A stretch of DNA of 64,000 nt from Chrysaora quinquecirrha (Eukaryota > Cnidaria > Scyphozoa > Semaeostomeae > Pelagiidae). The position numbers were made by a program, and so were the translations under genes. The notes under the pieces were generated by a model. That model did not search any database, had not been told where the DNA came from, and saw nothing but the letters and a program-made list of their open reading frames with translations. Numbering within the stretch: position 1 is the first letter of the stretch; every line of letters starts with the position of its first letter. The stretch spans positions 649,948-713,947 of the forward strand of contig JACTAT010000101.1 in NCBI GenBank assembly GCA_014526335.1. The letters run 5' to 3'. Below, one piece after another: positions 21,271 through 34,189 of this stretch.

Positions 21271-24200
21271 GGTCTCTTATTTATCTTCTTGCTTAAAGGT
21301 GTTTCGCCGATAAAATCAGGACTATAAAATGTTTTTGGCACACAAGGCAAGGCTATATTGATGCTAAATGACCAAAAACTGCCCTAAATCGAGGGTTTCC
21401 AAATCGATTCAAATCATCCTAACAAGCTTTCTAAGAGTAGGGTAAGCAATTGCTCTTTAGTACGGTTCTTATTTATCTTCTTGCTTAAAGGTGTTTTGCC
21501 GATTAAATCAGGACTATAAAATGTTTTTGGCACACAAGGCAAGGCTATATTGATGCTAAGTGACCAAAAACTGCCCTAAATCGAGGGTTTCCAAATCGAT
21601 TCAAATCATCCTAACAAGCTTTCTAAGAGTAGGGTAAGCAATTGCTCTTTAGTACGATTCTCATTTATCTTCTTGCTTAAAGGTGTTTTGCCGATTAAAT
21701 CAGGACTATAAAATGTTTTTGGCACACAAGGCAAGGCTATATTGATGCTAAATGACCAAAACTGCCCTAAATCGGGGTTTCAAATCGATTCAAATCATCC
21801 TAACAAGCTTTCTAAGAGTAGGGTAAGCAATTGCTCTTTAGTACGGTTCTTATTTATCTTCTTGCTTAAAGGTGTTTTGCCGATTAAATCAGGACTATAA
21901 AATGTTTTTGGCACACAAGGCAAGGCTATATTGATGCTAAATGACCAAAAACTGCCCTAAATCGAGGGTTTCCAAATCGATTCAAATCATCCTAACAAGC
22001 TTTCTAAGAGTAGGGTAAGCAATTGCTCTTTAGTACGATTCTCATTTATCTTCTTGCTTAAAGGTGTTTTGCCGATTAAATCAGGACTATAAAATGTTTT
22101 TGGCACACAAGGCAAGGCTATATTGATGCTAAATGACCAAAAACTGCCCTAAATCGAGGGTTTCCAAATCGATTCAAATCATCATAACAAGCTTTCTAAG
22201 AGTAGGGTAAGCAATTGCTCTTTAGTACGATTCTTATTTATCTTCTTGCTTAAAGGTGTTTTGCCGATTAAATCAGGACTATAAAATGTTTTTGGCACAC
22301 AAGGCAAGGCTATATTGATGCTAAATGACCAAAAACTGCCCTAAATCGAGGGTTTCCAAATCGATTCAAATCATCATAACAAGCTTTCTAAGAGTAGGGT
22401 AAGCAATTGCTCTTTAGTACGGTTCTTATTTATGTTCTTGCTTAAAGGTGTTTTGCCGATTAAATCAGGACTATAAAATGTTTTTGGCACACAAGGCAAG
22501 GCTATATTGATGCTAAATGACCAAAAACTGCCCTAAATCGAGGGTTTCCAAATCGATTCAAATCATCCTAACAAGCTTTCTAAGAGTAGGGTAAGCAATT
22601 GCTCTTTAGTACGGTTCTTATTTATCTTCTTGCTTAAAGGTGTTTTGCCGATTAAATCAGGACTATAAAATGTTTTTGGCACACAAGGCAAGGCTATATT
22701 GATGCTAAGTGACCAAAAACTGCCCTAAATCGAGGGTTTCCAAATCGATTCAAATCATCCTAACAAGCTTTCTAAGAGTAGGGTAAGCAATTGCTCTTTA
22801 GTACGGTTCTTATTTATCTTCTTGCTTAAAGGTGTTTTGCCGATTAAATCAGGACTATAAAATGTTTTTGGCACACAAGGCAAGGCTATATTGATGCTAA
22901 GTGACCAAAAACTGCCCTAAATCGAGGGTTTCCAAATCGATTCAAATCATCCTAACAAGCTTTCTAAGAGTAGGGTAAGCAATTGCTCTTTAGTACGGTT
23001 CTTATTTATCTTCTTGCTTAAAGGTGTTTTGCCGATTAAATCAGGACTATAAAATGTTTTTGGCACACAAGGCAAGGCTATATTGATGCTAAATGACCAA
23101 AAACTGCCCTAAATCGAGGGTTTCCAAATCGATTCAAATCATCCTAACAAGCTTTCTAAGAGTAGGGTAAGCAATTGCTCTTTAGTACGGTTCTTATTTA
23201 TCTTCTTGCTTAAAGGTGTTTTGCCGATTAAATCAGGACTATAGAATGTTTTTGGCACACAAGGCAAGGCTATATTGATGCTAAGTGACCAAAAACTGCC
23301 CTAAATCGAGGGTTTCCAAATCGATTCAAATCATCCTAACAAGCTTTCTAAGAGTAGGGTAAGCAATTGCTCTTTAGTACGGTTCTTATTTATCTTCTTG
23401 CTTAAAGGTGTTTTGCCGATTAAATCAGGACTATAAAATGTTTTTGGCACACAAGGCAAGGCTATATTGATGCTAAGTGACCAAAAACTGCCCCAAATCG
23501 AGGGTTTCCAAATCGATTCAAATCATCCTAACAAGCTTTCTAAGAGTAGGGTAAGCAATTGCTCTTTAGTACGGTTCTTATTTATCTTCTTGCTTAAAGG
23601 TGTTTTGCCGATTAAATCAGGACTATAAAATGTTTTTGGCACACAAGGCAAGGCTATATTGATGCTAAATGACCAAAAACTGCCCTAAATCGAGGGTTTC
23701 CAAATCGATTCAAATCATCCTAACAAGCTTTCTAAGAGTATGGTTAGCAATTGCTCTTTAGTACGGTTCTTATTTATCTTCTTGCTTAAAGGTGTTTTGC
23801 CGATTAAATCAGGACTATAAAATGTTTTTTAGCACACAAGGCAAGGCTATATTGATGCTAAATGACCAAAAACTGCCCTAAATCGAGGGTTTCCAAATCG
23901 ATTCAAATCATCCTAACAAGCTTTCTAAGAGTAGGGTAAGCAATTGCTCTTTAGTACGATTCTTATTTATCTTCTTGCTTAAAGGTGTTTTGCCGATTAA
24001 ATCAGGACTATAAAATGTTTTTGGCACACAAGGCAAGGCTATATTGATGCTAAATGACCAAAAACTGCCCTAAATCGAGGGTTTCCAAATCGATTCAAAT
24101 CATCCTAACAAGCTTTCTAAGAGTAGGGTAAGCAATTGCTCTTTAGTACGGTTCTTATTTATCTTCTTGCTTAAAGGTGTTTTGCCGATTAAATCAGGAC

Positions 24201-27200
24201 TATAAAATGTTTTTGGCACACAAGGCAAGGCTATATTGATGCTAAGTGACCAAAAACTGCCCTAAATCGAGGGTTTCCAAATCGATTCAAATCATCCTAA
24301 CAAGCTTTCTAAGAGTAGGGTAAGCAATTGCTCTTTAGTACGGTTCTTATTTATCTTCTTGCTTAAAGGTGTTTTGCCGATTAAATCAGGACTATAAAAT
24401 GTTTTTGGCACACAAGGCAAGGCTATATTGATGCTAAGTGACCAAAAACTGCCCTAAATCGAGGGTTTCCAAATCGATTCAAATCATCCTAACAAGCTTT
24501 CTAAGAGTAGGGTAAGCAATTGCTCTTTAGTACGGTTCTTATTTATCTTCTTGCTTAAAGGTGTTTTGCCGATTAAATCAGGACTATAAAATGTTTTTGG
24601 CACACAAGGCAAGGCTATATTGATGCTAAATGACCAAAAACTGCCCTAAATCGAGGGTTTCCAAATCGATTCAAATCATCCTAACAAGCTTTCTAAGAGT
24701 AGGGTAAGCAATTGCTCTTTAGTACGGTTCTTATTTATCTTCTTGCTTAAAGGTGTTTTGCCGATTAAATCAGGACTATAAAATGTTTTTGGCACACAAG
24801 GCAAGGCTATATTGATGCTAAATGACCAAAACTGCCCTAAATCGAGGGTTTCCAAATCGATTCAAATCATCCTAACAAGCTTTCTAAGAGTAGGGTAAGC
24901 AATTGCTCTTTAGTACGATTCTCATTTATCTTCTTGCTTAAAGGTGTTTTGCCGATTAAATCAGGACTATAAAATGTTTTTGGCACACAAGGCAAGGCTA
25001 TATTGATGCTAAATGACCAAAAACTGCCCTAAATCGAGGGTTTCCAAATCGATTCAAATCATCCTAACAAGCTTTCTAAGAGTAGGGTAAGCAATTGCTC
25101 TTTAGTACGGTTCTTATTTATCTTCTTGCTTAAAGGTGTTTTGCCGATTAAATCAGGACTATAAAATGTTTTTAACACACAAGGCAAGGCTATATTGATG
25201 CTAAATGACCAAAAACTGCCCTAAATCGAGGGCTTTCCAAATCGATTCAAATCATCCTAACAAGCTTTCTAAGAGTAGGGTAAGCAATTGCTCTTTAGTA
25301 CGGTTCTTATTTATCTTCTTGCTTAAAGGTGTTTTGCCGATTAAATCAGGACTATAAAATGTTTTTGAGCACACAAGGCAAGGCTATATTGATGCTAAAT
25401 GACCAAAAACTGCCCTAAATCGAGGGTTTTCCATATCGATTCAAATCATCCTAACAAGCTTTCTAAGAGTAGGGTAAGCGATTGCTCTTTAGTACGATTC
25501 TTATTTATCTTCTTGCTTAAAGGTGTCTTGCCGATTAAATCAGGACTATAAAATGTTTTTGGCACACAAGGCAAGGCTATATTGATGCTAAATGACCAAA
25601 AACTGCCCTAAATCGAGGGTTTCCAAATCGATTCAAATCATCCTAACAAGCTTTCTAAGAGTAGGGTAAGCAATTGCTCTTTAGTACGATTCTTATTTAT
25701 CTTCTTGCTTAAAGGTGTTTTGCCGATTAAATCAGGACTATAAAATGTTTTTGGCACACAAGGCAAGGCTATATTGATGCTAAATGACCAAAACTGCCCT
25801 AAATCGAGGGTTTCAAATCGATTCAAATCATCCTAACAAGCTTTCTAAGAGTAGGGTAAGCAATTGCTCTTTAGTACGGTTCTTATTTATCTTCTTGCTT
25901 AAAGGTGTTTTGCCGAATAAATCAGGACTATAAAATGTTTTTGGCATACAAGGCAAGGCTATATTGATGCTAAATGACAAAAACTGCCCTAAATCGAGGG
26001 TTTCCAAATCGATTCAAATCATCCTAACAAGCTTTCTAAGAGTAGGGTAAGCAATTGCTCTTTAGTACGATTCTTATTTATCTTCTTGCTTAAAGGTGTT
26101 TTGCCGATTAAATCAGGACTATAAAATGTTTTTGGCACACAAGGCAAGGCTATATTGATGCTAAATGACCAAAACTGCCCTAAATCGAGGGTTTCCAAAT
26201 CGATTCAAATCATCCTAACAAGCTTTCTAAGAGTAGGGTAAGCAATTGCTCTTTAGTACGATTCTTATTTATCTTCTTGCTTAAAGGTGTTTTGCCGATT
26301 AAATCAGGACTATAAAATGTTTTTGGCACACAAGGCAAGGCTATATTGATGCTAAATGACCAAAAACTGCCCTAAATCGGGGGTTTCCAAATCGATTCAA
26401 ATCATCCTAACAAGCTTTCTAAGAGTAGGGTAAGCAATTGCTCTTTAGTACGGTTCTTATTTATCTTCTTGCTTAAAGGTGTTTTGCCGATTAAATCAGG
26501 ACTATAAAATGTTTTTGGCACACAAGGCAAGGCTATATTGATGCTAAATGACCAAAAACTGCCCTAAATCGAGGGTTTCCAAATCGATTCAAATCATCCT
26601 AACAAGCTTTCTAAGAGTAGGGTAAGCAATTGCTCTTTAGTACGGTTCTTATTTATCTTCTTGCTTAAAGGTGTTTTGCCGATTAAATCAGGACTATAAA
26701 ATGTTTTTGGCACATAAGGCAAGGCTATATTGATGCTAAATGACCAAAAACTGCCCTAAATCGATGGTTTCCAAATCGATTCAAATCATCCTAACAAGCT
26801 TTCTAAGAGTAGGGTAAGCAATTGCTCTTTAGTACGATTCTTATTTATCTTCTTGCTTAAAGGTGTTTTGCCGATTAAATCAGGACTATAAAATGTTTTT
26901 GGCACACAAGGCAAGGCTATATTGATGCTAAATGACCAAAAACTGCCCTAAATCGAGGGTTTCCAAATCGATTCACATCATCATAACAAGCTTTCTAAGA
27001 GTAGGGTAAGCAATTGCTCTTTAGTACGATTCTTATTTATCTTCTTGCATGAAGGTGTTTTGCCGATTAAATCAGGACTATAAAATGTTTTTGGCACATA
27101 AGGCAAGGCTATATTGATGCTAAATGACCAAAAACTGCCCTAAATCGAGGGTTTCTAAATCGATTCAAATCATCCTAACAAGCTTTCTAAGAGTAGGGTA

Positions 27201-27466
27201 AGCAATTGCTCTTTAGTACGGTTCTTATTTATCTTCTTGCTTAAAGGTGTTTTGCCGAATAAATCAGGACTATAAAATGTTTTTGGCACACAAGGCAAGG
27301 CTATATTGATGCTAAATGACCAAAAACTGCCCTAAATAGAGGGTTTCCAAATCGATTCAAATCATAAATGACCAAAAACTGCCCTAAATCGAGTGTTTCC
27401 TAATCGATTCAAATCATCCTAACAAGCTTTCTAAGAGTAGGGTAAGCAATTGCAATGCCTTTTCAA
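21271..27466 (+). repeat. 192-bp tandem satellite, ~32 monomers
   Basis: The phrase TTATCTTCTTGCTTAAAGG recurs every 192 bp from 21281 (next at 21473, 21665; later spacing 189-192). Monomers differ by few bases and single-base indels. Each contains AAGGCAAGGCTATATTGATG, ATCGATT and AAGCTT. The final monomers are rearranged (partial duplication near 27365). No consistent open frame. Confidence 0.95.
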
Positions 27467-28360
27467 GGCGATTTTTAAAGTTATTCAGCCCATAAAATTG
27501 ACAAACCAAAAACCCTCAAAATCGGGCATTTTGTCCCAAAAAGTGAACGCTATCCGTTAATGGCCAAAATCGACAAAAATGGTTTCAATTATCTTTCTAA
27601 CCTTCAAAGGTCACTTTCTAGACTATTAGAAACGGCTATCTCGAAAATAGTGAACGGTAACGGGAAATTAACAATTTGAAATTGACTCCTTTTCTTCTCA
27701 TGTATTCTGGTGCAAGAAATGTTAGATTGTAATGCATACTCACTGTGAATAAATTGCGGTGACAGTACAGGTAGAGGTCTGTCTGAAACCTGTCTTAGTA
27801 TTTTAAATCCTCTTTAATATTGTGAAATATGCAGAGGGGGGAAAAACTAGATGAAAATTGTTTCATCTTGTAGGCCTCTGATTTCTAGCTTCACCGTGAA
27901 AACCAGAAATCACAAAAAATTCAACTTTCATTGAAAACTCTTTTATATAGCAACACCTTCATATGGCAGACGTTATATAGCAATCTCAGCAAATTAGTCA
28001 ACAATCAACAAACAAAGCAACAAAGAATTCCCTCGGTGAATACCAAAAGGCCAGACCTAGACCCATGTTTTTCTTTCGGGGTGGATATTGCACTCATGGA
28101 AGCAAGGCTCTCCAGCAAAGAACATCTTCATAAAGCGATGAAATGACTTGCTTGCCTGCATTGATAACTATACTATAGACATAAAGGACAACTGTTGAGA
28201 TTCATTCCAAAACCTGGTACGGTACAATTCTTTAAGGTACGGGTCCCCCTTCAGCATCTAGTTTTGCTGCCCAATCTGCATATTCAACAATATTAAAGAG
28301 GATCGGTACTGCTACCGCAATTGAATCTAACAACTCTCGCACCAGATTACGTTAGAAATA
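27467..28360. other. decayed satellite relative, then no gene
   Basis: 27467-27660 looks like a diverged monomer (CAAAATCGGGCATTTTG, ATCTTTCTAACCTTCAAAGG, CTAGACTATTA). The rest, including a 71-residue open frame at 27931-28146, has no recognisable content. Confidence 0.45.
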
Positions 28361-28498
28361 AAATTAGCCATGTTTGAAGAATGAGATCAGCCCAGATAAG
28401 CCTGAGATCCGCCTATCAGCTTGCAGCTTGCAATGAATAGTGTAGAAGAGTCCCCACTTTGTTCCCATTTGTTCCCTGTGATCCTAGCTGCGTTTTAA

Positions 28499-29348
28499 CC
28501 CTGTCTGTACTGGGGGGAGGGCGTTTTTCGCCCCCATCCTACCAAGCAATCTATTGCAGCATAAAAACGGAGGCATTCTTAATGCCAAAACTTACTGACT
28601 TTCACTAAAATTTAATACTCTACATGATAACATAAATTTTGGAACAATTGAATTAGTCACGTGACTGTATGATGCCCATATTTTTAAGGCAATAACAAAT
28701 AAATTCACATTTCTACTAATACACCTGCAGCTGGATGGCCAATCAGAACGATACATACACCAATCAACTCGTCTAATCACGGGCTTTCATATGATGTATA
28801 ATTTGTTTACTTTATTTCTTATTTGTTAATTATTATATGTATGACGTCATACATCTTTCTGACGTCATAAATCTAACAATGTTGGTAAAAATTTTCAAAA
28901 AATGCCTTTTTTAGGGAGAGTAAACCCTGCGCAACAAGAAAATACACAATTATGGTTATTTCCATTCCTATTTTATCGGAATTAGGAGCGTTGACTTCAA
29001 GTGTATTCAACACGAAGTAAAAAATGTTGATTATTTGTAAAAATTTGGCTAAAATGTAACGTGTTTTTCAAATAAAAACATTTTGAGCAGCTTTGGAACG
29101 ATGTTTTCCAATAAAAAAGCTCTTTTTTCGAAAAAGCTACTTTTCCATGAAAAATCCCAAAAAATGCGATGCCTAGTGACATGTCACGTGACTAATTAAA
29201 TTCCAAAGCTATATTTAGAATGTGCATTACCAGGAAATACTTTGTACCGAGTTTGGTTATCCTATCTTGTATAGTTGCTGAGATAACAAGGGGCGAAAAC
29301 GCCCCTCCCAGTACAAAGTTGATCGAAAATACCCCATTAGAGATAGGG
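28499..29348. mobile_element. TTAA-flanked MITE (piggyBac/Kolobok-like ends)
   Basis: Flanked by TTAA on both sides (28495-28498 and 29349-29352). Ends are CCCTGTCT and AGATAGGG, then GTACTGGG and GGGCGTTTTCGCCCC blocks inverted at each side. The related repeat at 46420-46450 reads straight through the site, confirming insertion. TTAA target use is known for piggyBac and Kolobok transposons. No coding sequence inside. Confidence 0.8.
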
Positions 29349-29747
29349 TTAAGACTTTGTTCTTGCTTTCTCCTCAGCCATAGCTTTCCCCACGATCGTC
29401 ATTGATCCCCATTTTGTTTCAAGTTGTTCTCATTTGTTTGCGGTGATTTCCCTTGTTTTATTTGTTCTCAGTTGTTCCTTTATCTTTTTCAATGATTCCC
29501 TGCATGTTCCTCCTTGTCACCTATCATTCCCACTTATTCCCACCGATTACTACTTCGTTCCCTATTGTACCGATTCCAAGTTATTCCCACTTTGCTTCAG
29601 CGTGTTTCATTGGTTCCCTTCTGTTCCGTTTATTCCCAGTCACTCCACGAGTTCCCAGCTTTATTGCTTGTTCCAGAATTTAGCGCACTCTGGATAATGC
29701 CTTCCTACTTAGTTTGTTGTTCAAACTCGTGTCAAATGTCGTAGATT

Positions 29748-29994
29748 TACAATCTTGGACAAAAATTATGAGACAAACTGACATTTTCATTAATATTTGT
29801 GTTACCGTTGTATTTTACCCCTCCCCGCTTACTCAATGTTGATCGAATGACATGGAATTGTTTTCTTTATCAATCAACATTGATCCAAGGGGGGAAGGGG
29901 GAGTGAGCTATTGATTAGCGAAGCTGAAGTTAAGGAATTGCTGGACTAACTCGGAGTCTTCTGTATGTCTCATTATATTTTGTACAAGATTGTA
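29748..29994. mobile_element. TA-flanked MITE (Tc1/mariner-like), copy 1
   Basis: Ends TACAATCTTGGACAAAA and TTTTGTACAAGATTGTA including the TA. An inner inverted pair (TCAATGTTGAT and ATCAACATTGATCC with flanking C- and G-runs) is shared with the copy at 45190-45424. Confidence 0.85.
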
Positions 29995-30139
29995 GAACAA
30001 CCTCTTGGATTAATTTTAATTGTGTGCATTTGAATTACAATTAATATAAATGACCCAACTCATTGACTGTTTAGAATGTTTTCACAGAGAATGAAAATTC
30101 TTATCTTTTGTTACAACATTCCTGATTCCTATCTATCTT

Positions 30140-30207
30140 GGTAGGTAGGTAGGTAGGTAGGTAGGTAGGTAGGTAGGTAGGTAGGTAGGTAGGTAGGTAG
30201 GTAGGTA
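30140..30207 (+). repeat. (GGTA)n microsatellite
   Basis: About 16 uninterrupted GGTA units, followed by TATTCCTTCCGGTTTG and a degenerate hairpin block, as at 44080-44165. Confidence 0.95.
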
Positions 30208-30359
30208 TATTCCTTCCGGTTTGTCGAAAATCTCTACATCATGTTTTCATTCTTCAAACATAAAAAGAGTCGATTTCAAATTGTCAACTTTCCGTTCCCC
30301 GTTCCCCATTTCTTGTTCCCCATTCCCCTTCCCCGTTAAATATTTTCGAGATAGCCTAA

Positions 30360-30958
30360 TACAAACCATAAGGAGCATTTATAGCCCATAGTAACAAAGA
30401 AATAAGCACATCAAAATAATCCCAATTTGGACAAAACGGCATGACTAAGACTAGAATCGATCAAAATCAGGGTTTTCAATAAATCTTTCTAAATCATCAA
30501 AGATCAACTTCTAGACTATTATACTGTAAGCCATAACGAGCATCTCCGAAATCTAAGAAATAAGCTCCTCAAAATCGATCCAAAAAGGCAAGGCTATAGC
30601 GAAATTAAGGGCTAGATGAGACCTTGAGCCGGAAAAGCACCAAAACATCGAAAAGTCAAAAAGTCAAGGCTAGGCTAAGGCATAATGGCTAACAGTCTAC
30701 CAAACCAGTGTTTTCAAAGCCTTTTCCAAATCTCCAAAGATATCTTTCTAGGGTATTATTTGGTTATAAAGAGCATCTCTAACCCATTTAATAGAAAAGG
30801 CACCTAAATATCGACCCATTTTGGCCAAAAAGGCAAGGCAATACTAAAGTACAATTGCCATTAATCGACCAAAATCAACGCTTTCAAAAATCTTTCTAAA
30901 TCATCGCTTTCTAGGCTATCATAAGCCTATAAGAAGCACCCTTAACCCATTAAATGAA
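30360..30958 (+). repeat. diverged relatives of the 192-bp satellite
   Basis: Several degenerate monomers of about 150-170 bp share AAAAAGGCAAGGCTATA, AAATCATC and CTTTCTAGGCTATTA blocks with the main array but are far more divergent. Confidence 0.65.
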
Positions 30959-31211
30959 AGATAAAACACTTCAATATTGACCCGTTTTTGTCCAAAAAGC
31001 CAAGGCTATATCTATAAAGCAAAATGGCTAAAAATAAACAAAATCAGGGGTTTAAAAATATTTCGAAATCACCAAAAATCACTTTATAGGCTATTATAGC
31101 TAAGTCTATAAGGAGCATCTCCAGCCCACTGGAGCAAAGAAAAAGCAATATTGAGTCAAAATAACCATGAATAACCATGAATTTTTCATAGCTAATTGAA
31201 TAATATTGTCT
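30959..31211 (+). repeat. left ~250-bp duplication flanking the LINE
   Basis: Begins AGATAAAACACTTCAATATT and ends TAATATTGTCT. It matches 33741-33988 with scattered differences; belongs to the satellite-related family. Confidence 0.85.
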
Positions 31212-33740
31212 CAATAATATTTAAGCTTCCTAAATCCCAAGAAACACAAAAGGGACAACGCTATCAAAACGCTTGAATATGATGGCAAAGTTTTCAACAA
31301 TGATAAAGATATAGCAAATGCTTTGAACGCACACTTTTGTAATGTGGGATGTTGCAAATAAAATCATTCAAATAAATGTTGCAAATAAAATCATTCCACC
31401 GAATGTTGACTTTTCTCGGTACCTTTCAAACCCGGTTCAAAATTCATTCTACCTTACTCTGGTAGAAGAAAGTGAAGTATTAAAGGAAATACAAAACCTT
31501 AATGTAAAGAAATCACCAGGAAACGATGATATTAGACCGGCCATGATTAAACATGCTTGTCCTTACTTGATTAAGCCTCTTACACATGTGATTAACACGT
31601 CCTTTTCATCTGGAATAATGCCTGAAATCTGGAAAATCGCTTAAGTTATTCCAATTTTCAAAACTAGGGCAAGAACTGTTGCGGATAATTATAGACCGAT
31701 TTCTTTACTGTCCTGTTTCGAGAAATTGCTAGAAAGATTATTAGCGAGACGTATAACTACTTTTCTTAAAAAGTATGACATCCTGTATAATCTACAGTTT
31801 GGTTTCCGCGAAGGTCACTCGACTACACAAAGTATTTTAGAACTTCTTGAAGAACTTTACCTAAATCTAGACTAGGGCAATGTATGCCTTTGATACGATA
31901 GATCACAATATTCTTCTTCATAAACTCAAATTTTATGGTTTTAGACGCAAAATTTATGAATGGTTCTCTAGCTACCTTAAAAATAGAAAACAGTTCACAT
32001 TCACAAATGAAGAAAATTCTACCCTTGGTGAAATAACCAAAGGTGTACCTCAAGGGTCCGTCCTCGGGCCAATACTTTTTACAATTTATGTCAGCGATAC
32101 GCCAAACTGTACGAAACTTATTCCAAGACTCTTCGCTGACGATACCAATGTTTTTAATTTCGGAAATGATATCCCTCAACTGATCCATGAAACTAATTTC
32201 GAATTAAGTAAACTAGACGAATGGATGAGGGCAAACATGCTAAAAGTAAATACTTCAAAAACCCATTATTGTTTTTTCCACCCTTCGTCAAATACGGGGG
32301 GGGGGTAACTTCAATAGATCAGTGACGGGGGTGTGCCATTTTCGTAATAAAAAGTTGACCCCAAAATTTATGAAAATTCTAAAAAGTATACCCCAAAGTT
32401 CACTATGAATAAAGTCTCAATATGAATATAGTACATAGAGATACTCAAAGTCTGTTTTTAGAGTTATACAGCTGAAATTTATTTGGCAGTTATCGTGACT
32501 TTATCAAAATTGATCATCTTTGCAAAAAATGATACCCCAAGTTTGTAATTTTAGCAAATTTGATACCCCAAAATTTATTTTCCACCCCTAAAAAGGTACC
32601 TCAAAAAATTGCACATCCCGTATCCATACATATGGGAGTTACCCCCCCCCCCCCCGGCGTCAAATAAAAGTACAAATGAAGCGTACTTAGTAAAAATGGG
32701 AGACATTTTAAACCCGTCTGATGATATTAAATATCTTGGAGTTAAACTAGATGCACAACTGTCTTGGGTAAAACACATTGATAAGATTAAAAATGAACTA
32801 ATAAAATATACGTCTATGTTCTCTAAACTCCGGCAATCAAAGATAGCCTATGCATTCGAAGCTTATGGCTGCGCTGTGACAAAACATCTCAGAGAACTTC
32901 AAGTCTTGCAAAACAGGATTCTTCGGATCCTAAGGTTTAAAGATCATAGATATTCGACCAATACAATCCATAAAGAAACTAATTTTCTCAAACTCAATGA
33001 CTTATATGAACTTAAAATTCTAAAATTTATGCAGCGTGTTCATCACAATAAGGAAAACCTTCCCACAGTTTTTCAGAATTACTTTTTAACGAACGAAGTT
33101 TCGTACGAATATGAAACTCGACAACGTAAACATTACCAAATCCATAAAGCGAATAGAAAATGGGGTGATCTCACGATTAGAAATAAAGATGCTCCTCTTT
33201 GGAATACTTTGCCTACTTCACTTAAAAGTATACAAAATCCAAAAACCTTCTCCACTAAATTAAAAAAACTGATACTTAATAAATATTAACAAGACTTTGG
33301 TTATTATTTCATTGCCATATAAAAATTTAACTCAAATAAGCTGTGAGATCCTCGATTATTCTTCTATCATATGTATTTCTATGTTGTGCATTGTTTTACA
33401 ATACCATTGTCAGATCCTGCTTGGTAAAAAAAAATAATAAATAAATAAAAAAAAAATCAAAAATAAAAAATTTATATATGAAATTTACAATTGAGCTGAT
33501 TTGTCTAAATTCGTAACTCTTATGTGTTTTCTTTAATTGCTATGTAGTATGAAAGTTGTAATTGATTATTGTAGCTTATATAAATTGATGCTGATGTTAC
33601 TTTTAAAACTTTAATTTAGCGGCCCAAGCTTAGATAAGCTCTGCTTCTCTTGGGTCGGGTAGAATACAAGTATTTTTATACTTAACTTTTCTTTTGTAAA
33701 CTTGTATTTTACAAACAAATTTGAATTGAATTGAATTGAA
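31212..33740 (+). pseudogene. 5'-truncated LINE with reverse transcriptase, inactive
   Basis: Reverse-transcriptase motifs in order: KSPGNDDIRP near 31500, NYRPISLLSCFEKLLERLL near 31690, LYNLQFGFREGHST near 31790, VPQGSVLGPILFTIYVSD near 32045 and LFADDTNVF near 32130 (catalytic ADD). Further on come KYLGVKLDAQLSW near 32730 and a C-terminal ORF2-like region to 33289. The 3' end is a short untranslated region finishing in TTGAA repeats. In-frame stops at about 31642 and 31873, a frameshift after 31342-31390 and a MITE at 32295-32658 make it dead. Motifs fit the CR1/L2/Jockey range; the exact clade is not assigned. The endonuclease part is absent. Confidence 0.85.
32295..32658. mobile_element. 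hAT-like MITE with 8-bp duplication inside the LINE
   Basis: Target duplication GTCAAATA at 32287-32294 and 32659-32666. Ends are CGGGGGGGGGGTAACTTC and AGTTACCCCC...GGC. The interior repeats TACCCCAAA words. Removing it rejoins the LINE reading frame. Confidence 0.85.
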
Positions 33741-33988
33741 AGATAAAACACTTCAATATTGACCCGTTTTTGTCCAAAAAGGCAAGGCTATATCTATAAA
33801 GCAAAATGGCTGAAAATAAACAAAATCAGGGGTTTAAAAATATTTCGAAATCACCAAAAATCACTTTATAGGCTATTATAAGTCTATAAGGAGCATCTCC
33901 AGCCCATTGGAGCAAAAAAAAGCAATATTGAGTTAAAATAACCATGAATAACCATGAATTTTTCATAGCTAAAAGAATAATATTGTCT
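33741..33988 (+). repeat. right ~250-bp duplication flanking the LINE
   Basis: Follows the terminal TTGAA repeats of the LINE directly and matches 30959-31211. Confidence 0.85.
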
Positions 33989-34189
33989 AAGAGCAGTTTG
34001 AAGATATGTCTATTATGTTGATAAGCACAGACGAAGACAGCAGTGGGCTCTTCTCTTATTCAATCCAGGTAAGATTTTGTTTTTTCCGAAATAACCTATT
34101 GAAGAACTTTATCTTCAATGCACTCGTTCTTAGCTTCCAATTCGCAGAAGACACTCGAGAAAAAGATGACGCTCTTAATCTCAATATTA

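Larger units (their letters stand above)
28361..30215 (+). repeat. TTCCC-word composite repeat, homologue of minus strand 44100-46540
   Basis: ATTAGCCATGTTTGAAGAAT at the start, the TTCCC/TTGTTCC-rich block 29395-29740 and the later TTCTTATCTTTTGTTAC and ATTCCTTCCGGTTTG blocks all reappear in the same order on the minus strand at 44100-46540. This copy is interrupted by the elements at 28499-29348 and 29748-29994, so the other copy supplies empty sites. Confidence 0.8.

Noticed and set aside
31823..32188. Minus-strand 121-residue frame
   Set aside because: Antisense shadow of the LINE reverse transcriptase.
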